The notes under the pieces are model-generated. The model was not told the DNA's origin and did no database searches. It saw only the letters and a list, made by a program, of their open reading frames with translations. From positions 313,831-377,830 of the forward strand of contig NZ_JAHKQN010000020.1 of assembly GCF_018861125.1 (NCBI RefSeq): a stretch of 64,000 nucleotides of DNA. The letters run 5' to 3'. This DNA comes from Cellulophaga baltica. GTDB taxonomy: Bacteria > Bacteroidota > Bacteroidia > Flavobacteriales > Flavobacteriaceae. The translations under genes and the position numbers were made by a program. This document shows positions 44,092 through 52,874 of this stretch, piece by piece (the stretch's first letter is position 1; every line of letters starts with the position of its first letter).

Positions 44092-44613
44092 ATGTACGAA
44101 AATAATTTTCCGAGTAAGCGTTTTAAACATACATTACAATTTCTTGAAAAACATATTACAACTGAGCATTCAATTTTAGATTTAGGTGTTGAAAATCCTT
44201 TTTCAAAAATAATGACAGAAAAAGGATATGCTGTTGAAAATACAAAAGGAGAAGATTTAGACCTCAATTTTTCATCAGTATTAAACTCTAATGCCCAGGT
44301 AGTTACTGCTTTTGAAATATTTGAACATCTGATAGCACCTTTTAATGTTTTAAGGGAAATAAAAGCTAATAAATTGGTCGCTAGTATACCTATGCGTTTA
44401 TGGTTTTCACCTGCTTACCAAAGCAAGACTGATAAATGGGACAGACATTATCATGAGTTTGAAGATTGGCAGTTTGATTGGCTTTTAGAAAAAGCTGGTT
44501 GGAAAATAATTGATCGCGAAAAGTTTACCAATCCTACAAAAAAAATAGGTGTAAGACCTTTACTTAGAAAGTTTACACCTAGATATTATATTGTTTATGC
44601 TGAAAAAATATAA
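44092..44613 (+). CDS. Methyltransferase-fold protein with degenerate SAM motif
   Basis: The 173-residue product reads ILDLGVENPFSKIM where the Gly-rich SAM motif I normally lies, and has FEIFEHLIAPFNVLREIK and AGWKIIDREK further on. The class I methyltransferase fold is recognisable, but the GxGxG loop is missing, so SAM binding may be weak or lost. It is 11 bp behind the KAS III gene and likely in the same operon. Confidence 0.7.
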   Translation: MYENNFPSKRFKHTLQFLEKHITTEHSILDLGVENPFSKIMTEKGYAVENTKGEDLDLNFSSVLNSNAQVVTAFEIFEHLIAPFNVLREIKANKLVASIPMRLWFSPAYQSKTDKWDRHYHEFEDWQFDWLLEKAGWKIIDREKFTNPTKKIGVRPLLRKFTPRYYIVYAEKI

Positions 44614-44682
44614 AAAAGCCTTTCCGAGCATTTATGGCCAAATACTCAAAAAAGCAATTTTCAACTGAAATTAATATTTTAA

Positions 44683-45312
44683 TTAAAATGCCTCAAGCTC
44701 TCTTAATTTTATTAAAGCTTCAGATTTTGAGTTAACATTTAACTTCAAATAAATATTTTGAATATGAAAATTAACTGCACTTGCCGTAATAAATAAGCTT
44801 TCAGCAATAGATTTATAAGTACCACCTTGGCTTAAAAAATCAATAATTTGATTTTCTCTTTTTGAGAATGATGCATAATTTTTACGCTGAAACATTGCCA
44901 TTATTTTTTTTGCGATATCACTACTTATAGCCGCTCCTTCTTCTTTGACGCCCTCTAAGGCACTATAAAGCCTATGCTCGTTGATTGGTTTAGATAAATA
45001 ACCATTTGCACCATTTTTAAAAGCTTTTTTTACTAGTTCAAAATCATTATTTGTACTTAACATTACCACTTTTACACTTGGGTCTAATTTCTTAAATTGA
45101 TGTATAGCCTCAATACCGTCGACATCAGCTCCGGCAACTTCTGTTAGTATTATATTTGGTTGTACTTCATTATAATGTAATAACGCTCCATTAACTGAAG
45201 TATACATACCAGCTAATGAATAATCTACATAATTATTGAAATAGGTTTGATAATTTTGGTGAAAACTTAGATCACTATCTATTACCATAATTTTAAGGTT
45301 ACTTGATTTCAT
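44683..45312 (-). CDS. NarL/FixJ-type response regulator with Asp-to-Glu receiver
   Basis: The 209-residue product has a receiver domain at 1-125 and a LuxR-type helix-turn-helix at about 145-205 (FSKRENQIIDFLSQGGTYKSIAESLFITASAVNFHIQNIYLKLN). The acidic pair Asp12/Asp14, the switch Ser86 and Lys108 are present. The phosphoacceptor position in PNIILTEVAGADVDG is Glu58 instead of Asp; the codon is GAA. It may therefore work without phosphorylation. No kinase gene is adjacent. A C-rich leader (CCCCC, about 10 bp before the ATG) precedes it. Confidence 0.87.
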   Translation of the reverse strand: MKSSNLKIMVIDSDLSFHQNYQTYFNNYVDYSLAGMYTSVNGALLHYNEVQPNIILTEVAGADVDGIEAIHQFKKLDPSVKVVMLSTNNDFELVKKAFKNGANGYLSKPINEHRLYSALEGVKEEGAAISSDIAKKIMAMFQRKNYASFSKRENQIIDFLSQGGTYKSIAESLFITASAVNFHIQNIYLKLNVNSKSEALIKLRELEAF

Positions 45313-45551
45313 AATGTGGGGGATTTGGTCACTATCACAACTACACTAAAATAGCATGACAACAACATTAATAATAAAATAAATTACTTAAAATCAAGAC
45401 AATAGAATCTAAGGTCAGCATCGAACAAAACGCTAACTAAAGAAAATAATATACTACAGCACATATAAAGATATTGGACCGATACCTTTTTATGACTTGC
45501 TATAAAATTAGATTATTTATTGTCTTTGATTTACAAAAACTATTGATCTAT

Positions 45552-45671
45552 TTAAAAGTTAAAGGGATTAACTTGATCAATATTATCTTTAAAAAGTTCT
45601 AAAGATTTTTTCTTTTTTAGAAAAAGAATTTGGGATTCTTTTTTTAGGTTTCGAGGGGTAAGATTTTTCAT
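45552..45671 (-). CDS. Possible small ORF, 39 residues
   Basis: The ORF runs from ATG (45671-45669) to TAA (45554-45552). The product is very Lys-rich (MKNLTPRNLKKESQ, FLKKKKSLELFKDN) with no Cys and no signal peptide. The leader just before the ATG contains three C runs separated by A4. An internal AAAAAGAAT/ATTCTTTTT hairpin (45621-45643) could equally be a terminator. I cannot tell whether this ORF is translated. Confidence 0.3.
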   Translation of the reverse strand: MKNLTPRNLKKESQILFLKKKKSLELFKDNIDQVNPFNF

Positions 45672-45676
45672 AATTT

Positions 45677-45695
45677 GGGGTTTTGGGGTTTTGGG
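45677..45695 (+). repeat. G4T4 repeat (C4A4 on the minus strand)
   Basis: GGGG-TTTT-GGGG-TTTT-GGG lies on the plus strand, with one more GGGG at 45655-45658. Four such runs can form a G-quadruplex in single-stranded DNA or in RNA from the plus strand. On the minus strand it is the C-rich leader of the small ORF. Confidence 0.55.
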
Positions 45696-45855
45696 TTAAA
45701 ATTCTGTAATTTTTTACTATACGCTCTTTTTGTAATTAATTATTAAACTGTTTACTATTAAATTTAATTGGTCTTATTAATATTAGTAACAAGACTTATT
45801 ATCTATTTAATATTGAATAAAATTAATAAAATAGTCGTATTCTCAAAACAAAAAA

Positions 45856-46060
45856 GGTAAGTTTTTTCTTACTGATATATTTTTTGAAGAAAATACGTAC
45901 GTAGTTCATCTATACAGCAAAGCTATACAACGGCTTATAGATGAAATTCAAAGGCTTACCGTTCATCGAAAAGTTTTTAGGCAAAATCTTAAAATCCCAA
46001 AAATTCGCTAAAAAACATCTAAATAGCTAAATACTATTATTGACGTTCTAGCGAATTTTT
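45856..46060. repeat. Cluster of inverted repeats, possible structured RNA or terminator
   Basis: Three elements are present: GTAAG/CTTAC hairpin with a T6 loop (45857-45872); TTCATCTATA (45905-45914) with TATAGATGAA (45936-45945), a perfect 10-bp repeat; and AAAAATTCGCTA (45999-46010) with TAGCGAATTTTT (46049-46060), a perfect 12-bp repeat with a 38-nt loop. The last could end the PorP/SprF transcript on the minus strand. GGTAAG and a later GGCTTACC offer an alternative pairing. Confidence 0.5.
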
Positions 46061-46122
46061 ACCAAACCAACCTAATTAATTAGTTCCCATAACACTAATT
46101 AAATTCATAAATATTATTATTA

Positions 46123-47913
46123 CTAATCTTCATACATATTTGATGCTGTAGCAGTGCCAAGGTTATCAACTTGCATAATCCACTTTTCATCGTTGTATTT
46201 CCCATTTAAATTAGTTCCATAAGCCATTTCTGCATCTTGTCTAAAATCAAAATCTGCCAAGTAAACATAGTATAAACCGTTTTCTTTATTGTAGAACTGC
46301 TTAGCGTTTAAGCCTTTCTTCTTTAAATTGTCCATAAAAGCAGTTAAATACTTTTTAGTCTTATACACATTTGCAATTACATAATAACCTGATTTTACCC
46401 CAATAATATCAGATTGATTAAGCACTTTTATTGGTAATTTCTCATATACCTTAGTTGGTGCATTGTTTTTAGTGTTATTCAAAGTGTAAGACTTTTTGTT
46501 TCCTTGATTAGATGCAATTGTAGAACTAGCCCCCTGCTCTTTCTCTTTTGCACTCTTAATCTCGTTTTTCAAGATGCGTACTATAGCTTCAAATCTTTGA
46601 TCAAATTCTTCATTTCTAGCAGCTTCAATAGAATCTTGTCTTAATAAGATTTCATCTAAAATTAAGCTGTTACGGTATGCCAATGAATTATGATCTTCAG
46701 TAACATTAGTATCATTGCTAGCAACTCCAACCCCAGAGTTTCTGCTAGGCATAGATCTAGTGCCTCTTCTTCTCTTTTTATGTGTTTTCGGCGTACTCTT
46801 TTCAATTGGTTCTGTAGAAATAGTTTCTTTTACTTCTGGTTGTACTTCTTCTATATCATTACTTTGCTTTTTTTCTTCCATTAACCTTAATATCTGCTCT
46901 TCATAGTTTCTAATGATAGCGTCAACTTTACTATCTTGAGAACTATCAGCATAATCTGCTAAGGTTTTCTTGTTATTTTTAAATGTATATGCTACAGATA
47001 TTTCGTGGTTCCATCCTAAATCAGCCTCTTCTTCAACAACATCTTTCTCCATTAAATATCCTAAAGACATTTTATTACTTAAGTTAAATCCAAAACCCAT
47101 TGATAAACCATATTCATCATCTAACGTAGTTTGTAACCAACCAAATTCAGGCATTTCTAAGACAACAGAACCTACATAAGCAATACTATTATTTTCACTA
47201 CCACTAATTTGTAATAATGGTGTTAAACGTGCATTAGCAAACAAACCTCTTGTTGCGCCAAACATATGAGTGTATTGTACTGATGCCTGTACGCTTTGTG
47301 TAGAAAAATTTGTTAAAAATTCATTTGTTGTTTGATTATACTTGAATAAATCTTGCGCATAAACACTAAAGTCAAATTTACCTACTGACAATGTTACTCC
47401 TGGTTGAATAGCAATTTTACTTTGCTTTTCGGCATTTGCTAAAGCAGGATCGCTCGGATCTGCCACCACACGGTTACTATCTAAACCATCACTAAAATAT
47501 GTTACATTAGTACCAAAAGTTAAAGAACTATTGCTACTTAATTGAACTGCAGTTGCATAGTTGGCATTAAACCCAAACTCTTGAACAACACCAGACCACT
47601 GACTGTAAACACCTAAACCTAAAGCCGTATGATCATTTAATTTATTACTAAAACCTATAAAGTAGTTTTGATTATTATCATCAAAAGTCGTGTATTGGTT
47701 TCTATGTAAAATATTAATGTATGACTTGTTTTCTCTAACCAATGAGAATGTAGGGTTAATTAAAAACCTGTTAAAAAACAATTGGTTATGGTATGTAGTC
47801 TTAGTACTAAAATCTGAAGCTGTTTCTTGCGCAAATATAGTTTGCATACTAAACAATAATCCTAAAGCAAGTAGTATGAAAAATTTATTCGACTGTGGGG
47901 CTGCGTTGTTCAT
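46123..47913 (-). CDS. PorP/SprF family type IX secretion membrane protein with C-terminal SPOR-like domain
   Basis: The 596-residue product has a signal peptide (ending TIFAQ). A PorP/SprF outer-membrane barrel spans about 30-310 (NQLFFNRFLINPTFSL near the N-terminus). A long hydrophilic linker (about 315-490) includes an acidic coiled-coil-like part and a basic KTHKKRRRGTRS stretch. The C-terminal domain (GYYVIANVYKTKKYLTAFMDNL, KENGLYYVYLADF) resembles SPOR peptidoglycan-binding domains. Free PorP/SprF proteins are about 300-350 residues, so the extension is additional. It lies 70 bp after a PD40 protein gene. Confidence 0.85.
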   Translation of the reverse strand: MNNAAPQSNKFFILLALGLLFSMQTIFAQETASDFSTKTTYHNQLFFNRFLINPTFSLVRENKSYINILHRNQYTTFDDNNQNYFIGFSNKLNDHTALGLGVYSQWSGVVQEFGFNANYATAVQLSSNSSLTFGTNVTYFSDGLDSNRVVADPSDPALANAEKQSKIAIQPGVTLSVGKFDFSVYAQDLFKYNQTTNEFLTNFSTQSVQASVQYTHMFGATRGLFANARLTPLLQISGSENNSIAYVGSVVLEMPEFGWLQTTLDDEYGLSMGFGFNLSNKMSLGYLMEKDVVEEEADLGWNHEISVAYTFKNNKKTLADYADSSQDSKVDAIIRNYEEQILRLMEEKKQSNDIEEVQPEVKETISTEPIEKSTPKTHKKRRRGTRSMPSRNSGVGVASNDTNVTEDHNSLAYRNSLILDEILLRQDSIEAARNEEFDQRFEAIVRILKNEIKSAKEKEQGASSTIASNQGNKKSYTLNNTKNNAPTKVYEKLPIKVLNQSDIIGVKSGYYVIANVYKTKKYLTAFMDNLKKKGLNAKQFYNKENGLYYVYLADFDFRQDAEMAYGTNLNGKYNDEKWIMQVDNLGTATASNMYED

Positions 47914-47983
47914 GATTACAAATTTTAATGTGAGAATGTATTTTATAATTACCAGTTATAGTTGTGGGGCAAAAATTTCTGGT

Positions 47984-49192
47984 TTATTTATCTTCAAAAA
48001 CTGATGTTGAATATTTAATATTAGCATCCATATTTAAAGCCTCAAGACTGTTATAATCTTTACGGTTATCATTTGATTTAGAGTATGCATAGCTAACCTT
48101 TTCAGCTACACCATTATCTTTACCTCTATTCAGTTGTACATAACCTACACCTTTTTCATTCATTATATCTAGTGAAAAATCATCTTGATTACTATTGATG
48201 GGACTTCCAAGGTTGACACTCCAGCCAACCTTGTTCTTTGCTACTTCAGCCAAATAGACATCTAGTCCCCCATAACCTTTATGTCCATTTGATGCGAAGA
48301 ATAGCGATGTCCCTCCCACAATATTTGGATACAAATCGTCCTCATTTGTATTCACTTTTTTACCTAAATTTTTAGCTACACCAAAACTTCCATCTCTTTT
48401 AATATCAGCAACGTAGATATCAAACTTACCAAAGCTACCAGGCATATCAGAAGCAAAAAACAATCTTTTACCATCTTCGGAAATTGCGGGGTGCATTGAA
48501 GATGAATTCGTAGGACTAAGTGCAACCTCAGCAACGGTTTGCCACTCTCCTGCTCTTTTTTCTGCTTTAAATATTTTATGAACTGTTTCTTTTTTAGAAA
48601 ACACCCCGTATAAAGGCTTAATCTTTACTGCTTTAGTGTAGTATGCAGTTCTACCGTCAGGTGTTACAGCAATTTGGGCTGTATTTTCATTCATCTTTTT
48701 TGATGTCTTTTTAACTTCATTAGCAACAAATGCTTCTAAGTCTTCTGTTGAAAAACTATTACCAGCATCTAATGGCTTAAATTTTGAAGGTTTTTTAACT
48801 TTATAATCAGATTTCATTTCTGCTAACCAATCACCAGTATCTTTGCTGTTACCAAATACTGTATTACTTACCACTTGCTTTGCATAATTGAAACGTTTGT
48901 AATAACCTTCACTAATTGTATCATCATTATTCATTTCAAATAATTTCATATACCAGTATACTGAAGCTTCATAATTTTCACTTAAGAAATTTGCATTACC
49001 TAAATCTTCATATATTTCTTTTTCTTTATAGCCCAATTTTTTAAGCTCTAAATAGTTCTGTTCTCTTTTTTCTCTCTCAATAATCTCTGCTCTTGTTAAT
49101 GAAGCTTTGTGAGAATTTTGTGCTAAAATAGCTGTATTACAGCTTGTAATAAATGCTATTAAAATCATGGGATACTTAAATAGGTTTTTCAT
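47984..49192 (-). CDS. PD40 propeller protein with N-terminal TPR-like region
   Basis: The start chosen is ATG 49192, where a signal peptide (MKNLFKYPMILIAFITSC to LAQ) begins; a frame open to 49297 would bury it. The 402-residue product has a helical TPR-like region (YLELKKLGYKEKEIYEDLGN, EASVYWYMKLFEMN). PD40 propeller blades follow (MHPAISEDGKRLFFASDMPGS and DLYPNIVGGTSLFFASNG). No OmpA domain is present at the C-terminus. Such proteins are usually paired with PorP/SprF; the gene is 70 bp upstream of one here. Confidence 0.82.
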   Translation of the reverse strand: MKNLFKYPMILIAFITSCNTAILAQNSHKASLTRAEIIEREKREQNYLELKKLGYKEKEIYEDLGNANFLSENYEASVYWYMKLFEMNNDDTISEGYYKRFNYAKQVVSNTVFGNSKDTGDWLAEMKSDYKVKKPSKFKPLDAGNSFSTEDLEAFVANEVKKTSKKMNENTAQIAVTPDGRTAYYTKAVKIKPLYGVFSKKETVHKIFKAEKRAGEWQTVAEVALSPTNSSSMHPAISEDGKRLFFASDMPGSFGKFDIYVADIKRDGSFGVAKNLGKKVNTNEDDLYPNIVGGTSLFFASNGHKGYGGLDVYLAEVAKNKVGWSVNLGSPINSNQDDFSLDIMNEKGVGYVQLNRGKDNGVAEKVSYAYSKSNDNRKDYNSLEALNMDANIKYSTSVFEDK

Positions 49193-49437
49193 AATAATAT
49201 CGATAAAGGGGTTAATATCTGGGACAAAATTCACTAAATATTTCTGAGTAATCCCTATTAATATTTCATAGGTTTTATCACAAAAAGTGTATTTCATCGA
49301 AAAAATACACCTTTAAGCGGATATTTTAACAAAAAACAGCCTAAAACTGAGCAAAAAACTGGTGATTTTTAAATTAATTTCATCGATTATACACAAAAAC
49401 AGTTGTTTCATATATATCTTTGATTTTTTATATAAAT

Positions 49438-50289
49438 ATGGACTATTATATCATTATTCCCGCGCACAACGAAGAAGCTTTTTTAGAAGGTGCTTTAAAT
49501 ACTATTTTATCGCAAACGCTTGCTCCAAAAAAAGTAATATTAGTTAATGACAATTCTACTGATTCTACCGAAGCTATTATGGATAAGTTTATTGAAAAAG
49601 CTTCTTTTTTCAATAAACTAAACACTACTTCTTCAACAGAACATATGCCAGGAAGTAAAGTTATTAATGCCTTTAATAAAGGGTTAAACCTACTTGATGA
49701 TAATTTTGACTTTATTGTAAAGCTTGATGCTGACATTCTTTTACCTGATAATTACTTTGAAACTATAGCTACAACTTTTAAATTAAATAAAAACGCAGGT
49801 GTTGTTGGTGGCTTTATTTATGAGAAAAACAAAAAAGGAGAATGGAAACTTAACCACCCAATGAACAAAGATCATGTTAGAGGTGCTTTTAAAGCATATT
49901 CTAAAAAATGTTTTAAAAGTATTGGTGGTTTAAAAAATGCTATGGGTTGGGACACTGTAGATGAACTTTTAGTTCAGTACCATGGATATAAAATAGTTAC
50001 ACTTGATAATTTACATGTAAAACATTTACGCCCAATAGGTGGTGCTTACAATAAAAAAGCAAAACTATTACAAGGTAAAGCTATGTACACTATGCGCTAT
50101 GGCTATTTAATTACACTTATAGCTTCAATTAAAATGGCAGTTAAGCAAGGAAAAACAAATGCTTTTTTTGATAATATGAATGGTTTTAAAAAAGCTAAGA
50201 AAGAAAAAGCCCTCTATCTAGTTACACCAGAAGAGGGCCAATATATTCGCAACCTTCGTTGGAAGGGTATTAAAAAGCAAATTTTTTAA
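49438..50289 (+). CDS. Glycosyltransferase family 2
   Basis: The start chosen is ATG 49438; a TTG 18 bp upstream is in frame but adds nothing conserved. The 283-residue product opens YYIIIPAHNEEAFLEGALNTI. It has the metal-binding KLDADILLP motif and the C-terminal KHLRPIGGAY region. It is a GT-A enzyme that uses a nucleotide sugar, with no membrane helix. The acceptor is unknown. Its end abuts the convergent pafA gene with no gap. Confidence 0.9.
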   Translation: MDYYIIIPAHNEEAFLEGALNTILSQTLAPKKVILVNDNSTDSTEAIMDKFIEKASFFNKLNTTSSTEHMPGSKVINAFNKGLNLLDDNFDFIVKLDADILLPDNYFETIATTFKLNKNAGVVGGFIYEKNKKGEWKLNHPMNKDHVRGAFKAYSKKCFKSIGGLKNAMGWDTVDELLVQYHGYKIVTLDNLHVKHLRPIGGAYNKKAKLLQGKAMYTMRYGYLITLIASIKMAVKQGKTNAFFDNMNGFKKAKKEKALYLVTPEEGQYIRNLRWKGIKKQIF

Positions 50290-51981
50290 TTATTTTATAA
50301 CCTTGCTAATTGGGTTACCTGTTGTTCCACTAGGAAATTCAACACCCAACAATGATGCTATAGTTGGTGCTATATCAGGAATTTCGGTACGCTCATAAGT
50401 CTCCCCTTTATTTATTCCTTTACCAAAAAACAATAATGGAACATGTGTATCATAAGAGTAAGCAGAACCATGTGTTGATCCTGTTGTTGAATAACTAATA
50501 TAATCTGGCTTATAAACTAAAAGCACATCACCTGATCGTTCTTGGTTGTACCCCATTTGCAGTATTGAAGGTATTCCTTTAGTATATTCATTATTCCACA
50601 TTTGCTCACCTGTGTAAACTCTATTACAAATACCATACGACATAATTTCTTTGGCCAATTGCTCTTCAATCTCACTCAACGATAAATCTAAGTTTTTTAC
50701 AATTTTATGATCTAAAAATATTTGACCATTTGAAATGTTTTTAACAATGTCAGTAGTTCCATAATTATATTTTACGAACTCATCTAACTTTGCTTTTATT
50801 TGATTATTATCAACATAACCCGCAGGTACTTTTTGATCTTTTAAATAAGAAGGCACATCAACAGCTCCGTGATCTGCCGTTAAAAAAACGGTGTATTCAC
50901 CTTTACCTACTTTTTCATCTAAAGTATTTAAAATTCTTTGTAAATCAACGTCAAGCCTTATATAAGTGTCTTCTATTTCTTTAGAGTTTACACCAAATTT
51001 ATGCCCTACATAATCGGTACTTGAAAAACTAATTGCTAGAAAATCTGTAATAGCATCAGTTCCTAATTTTTCACCTTCTAAAGCAGCCAAAGCAAAATCA
51101 GCAGTAATACTATTACCATATGGTGTCGCCTTAATAATATCAAACTGACCATTTTCTTCCCATAAGGCCGGTAAATCATGCGGAAATGCAGAATTAGCTT
51201 CACCTTTAAAAAGCCCTTCGTAAGCATTAGAATCTAAACCACTATCCGTATAACTTGCAATGTTTTTTAAAGTATTCCAAGGTTTTTTATAGCCTTCTGC
51301 CACATTAGAATTATTAAAGTCTTTCACCCATTTTGGTAATTCATTCATATAAAATGAGCTTGTTACCCAATTACCTTCATTTTTTCCGTTAAACCAATAA
51401 GCACCATTTGCCGTATGCCCCCCTGGTAAAACTGCTCCTCTGTCTTTTATTGCTACAGCAATAACCTTACTTTTCATTTGATTATGTAATCTCAACTCAT
51501 CAGTAATTGTTGTAACATTATTACGGAACGGAGACATTTTACCTGCATCAGTTTCTGTTCCAACAGAATTAAATGAATCATCTTGGACACAGTACACACT
51601 TTCATCTAATTTTTTATCATACCAATTATTAGCAATTATACCATGTGTTGCTGGAGTAGTACCAGTATAAACCGAAGCATGACCAGGACCTGTATATGTT
51701 GGCGCATAATTAAAATGATTGTTCTTACAATTAAAACCATCATTCACTAATCTTTTTATACCTCCATCACCGTATTGATCCCAAAAACGAGTAACATAAT
51801 CAAACCTCATTTGATCAACAATAATACCTACCACCAATTTTGGTGAGGTATATGGTGCTGTTTTTGTTACCGCGACAACCTCTTCTTTGTTCTTTTTCGA
51901 TTTACGTTGCGCTTGTAATGAAGCACTAGTAATAAACATAAACGCAGTTACAAATAATACTGCAAAATTATTCTTATTCAT
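50290..51981 (-). CDS. pafA: Alkaline phosphatase PafA family
   Basis: The 563-residue product has a signal peptide (ending SLQAQ). The alkaline phosphatase superfamily sites are VGIIVDQMRFDY with a metal Asp, nucleophile Thr97 in PTYTGPGHASVYTGT, FLAISFSSTDYVGHKFG and LTADHGAVDVP. The AVAIKDRGAVLPGGH segment carries the Lys and Arg typical of PafA monoesterases. It releases phosphate from organic phosphates in the periplasm. It is monocistronic and its stop abuts the glycosyltransferase gene. Confidence 0.93.
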   Translation of the reverse strand: MNKNNFAVLFVTAFMFITSASLQAQRKSKKNKEEVVAVTKTAPYTSPKLVVGIIVDQMRFDYVTRFWDQYGDGGIKRLVNDGFNCKNNHFNYAPTYTGPGHASVYTGTTPATHGIIANNWYDKKLDESVYCVQDDSFNSVGTETDAGKMSPFRNNVTTITDELRLHNQMKSKVIAVAIKDRGAVLPGGHTANGAYWFNGKNEGNWVTSSFYMNELPKWVKDFNNSNVAEGYKKPWNTLKNIASYTDSGLDSNAYEGLFKGEANSAFPHDLPALWEENGQFDIIKATPYGNSITADFALAALEGEKLGTDAITDFLAISFSSTDYVGHKFGVNSKEIEDTYIRLDVDLQRILNTLDEKVGKGEYTVFLTADHGAVDVPSYLKDQKVPAGYVDNNQIKAKLDEFVKYNYGTTDIVKNISNGQIFLDHKIVKNLDLSLSEIEEQLAKEIMSYGICNRVYTGEQMWNNEYTKGIPSILQMGYNQERSGDVLLVYKPDYISYSTTGSTHGSAYSYDTHVPLLFFGKGINKGETYERTEIPDIAPTIASLLGVEFPSGTTGNPISKVIK

Positions 51982-52136
51982 GAAATAGATTTTATGTGCT
52001 AAAATTAGTTAATTATATACATTCGTAATTGAATAAATAGTTAAATGAATTTTAATAGTTGCTGTTCTTTTTAATAATTAGAACACACTTACGGTTTAAT
52101 ATTATTATTTTTACAATAACTAGATTAATTTTACCA

Positions 52137-52874
52137 ATGAACTACCTAGCATCTATTGGGAGTTATTTTATTATGATTCGTGAGGTTTTTAAAAAACCTA
52201 CGAAATGGAGAATAATGAAACCCCTTATATTAAAAGAGATAGACGAGTTAATTTTTGGCTCTCTTGGCATCATCATATTTATTTCTTTCTTTATTGGAGG
52301 TGTTGTATCTATACAAACAGCATTAAATATCACAAATCCTTTAATACCTAGAAATTTAATAGGTTTTGCCACAAGGCAATCTGTTATATTAGAATTTGCA
52401 CCAACTTTCACTTCTATTATTATGGCTGGTAAAGTAGGCTCATACATTACATCAAGTATTGGTACAATGCGAGTTACTGAACAAATTGATGCTCTAGAAG
52501 TAATGGGCGTAAACTCACTTAATTACCTAGTTTTTCCTAAAATTATAGCTCTTTTATTTTATCCATTCGCGATAGCTATAGCTATGAATGTTGGAATATT
52601 TGGTGGTTGGGTTGCCGGTGTTTTTGGTGGTTTTAGCACAAGTGCTGATTTTGTTGAAGGTTTGCAATTAGATTTTATTGCTTATCACGTTACATACTCT
52701 TTTATAAAAAGTATATTATTTGCGCTTATTATTGCAACTATACCTTCATACCATGGTTATTATATGAAAGGTGGTGCTTTAGAAGTTGGTAAAGCGAGTA
52801 CAACATCATTTGTTTGGACGAGTGTTGCTATTATTATTACAAACTATATACTAACTCAACTTTTATTAGGCTAA
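52137..52874 (+). CDS. mlaE: MlaE-type ABC transporter permease
   Basis: The start chosen is ATG 52137, giving 245 residues; earlier in-frame starts add a hydrophobic leader not normal for the family. The MlaE domain has several membrane helices and the characteristic FAPTFTSIIMAGKVGSYITSSIGTMRVTEQIDALEVMG segment. It is the permease of a Mla-type lipid transporter at the inner membrane. It is coupled to the ATPase gene through a TAATG overlap. Confidence 0.92.
   Translation: MNYLASIGSYFIMIREVFKKPTKWRIMKPLILKEIDELIFGSLGIIIFISFFIGGVVSIQTALNITNPLIPRNLIGFATRQSVILEFAPTFTSIIMAGKVGSYITSSIGTMRVTEQIDALEVMGVNSLNYLVFPKIIALLFYPFAIAIAMNVGIFGGWVAGVFGGFSTSADFVEGLQLDFIAYHVTYSFIKSILFALIIATIPSYHGYYMKGGALEVGKASTTSFVWTSVAIIITNYILTQLLLG

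Larger units (their letters stand above)
45313..46122. other. Long structured intergenic region
   Basis: This 810-bp gap separates the response regulator from the PorP/SprF gene, both on the minus strand. It contains a possible 39-codon ORF with a C4A4 leader (45552-45695) and a cluster of inverted repeats at 45856-46060, listed separately. The rest is AT-rich without clear features. Confidence 0.6.

Noticed and set aside
45677-45695. G4T4 repeat as a telomere-like element
   Set aside because: The motif resembles ciliate telomere repeats, but only about two and a half units are present in a chromosomal intergenic region. A telomere role is not credible in this bacterium.
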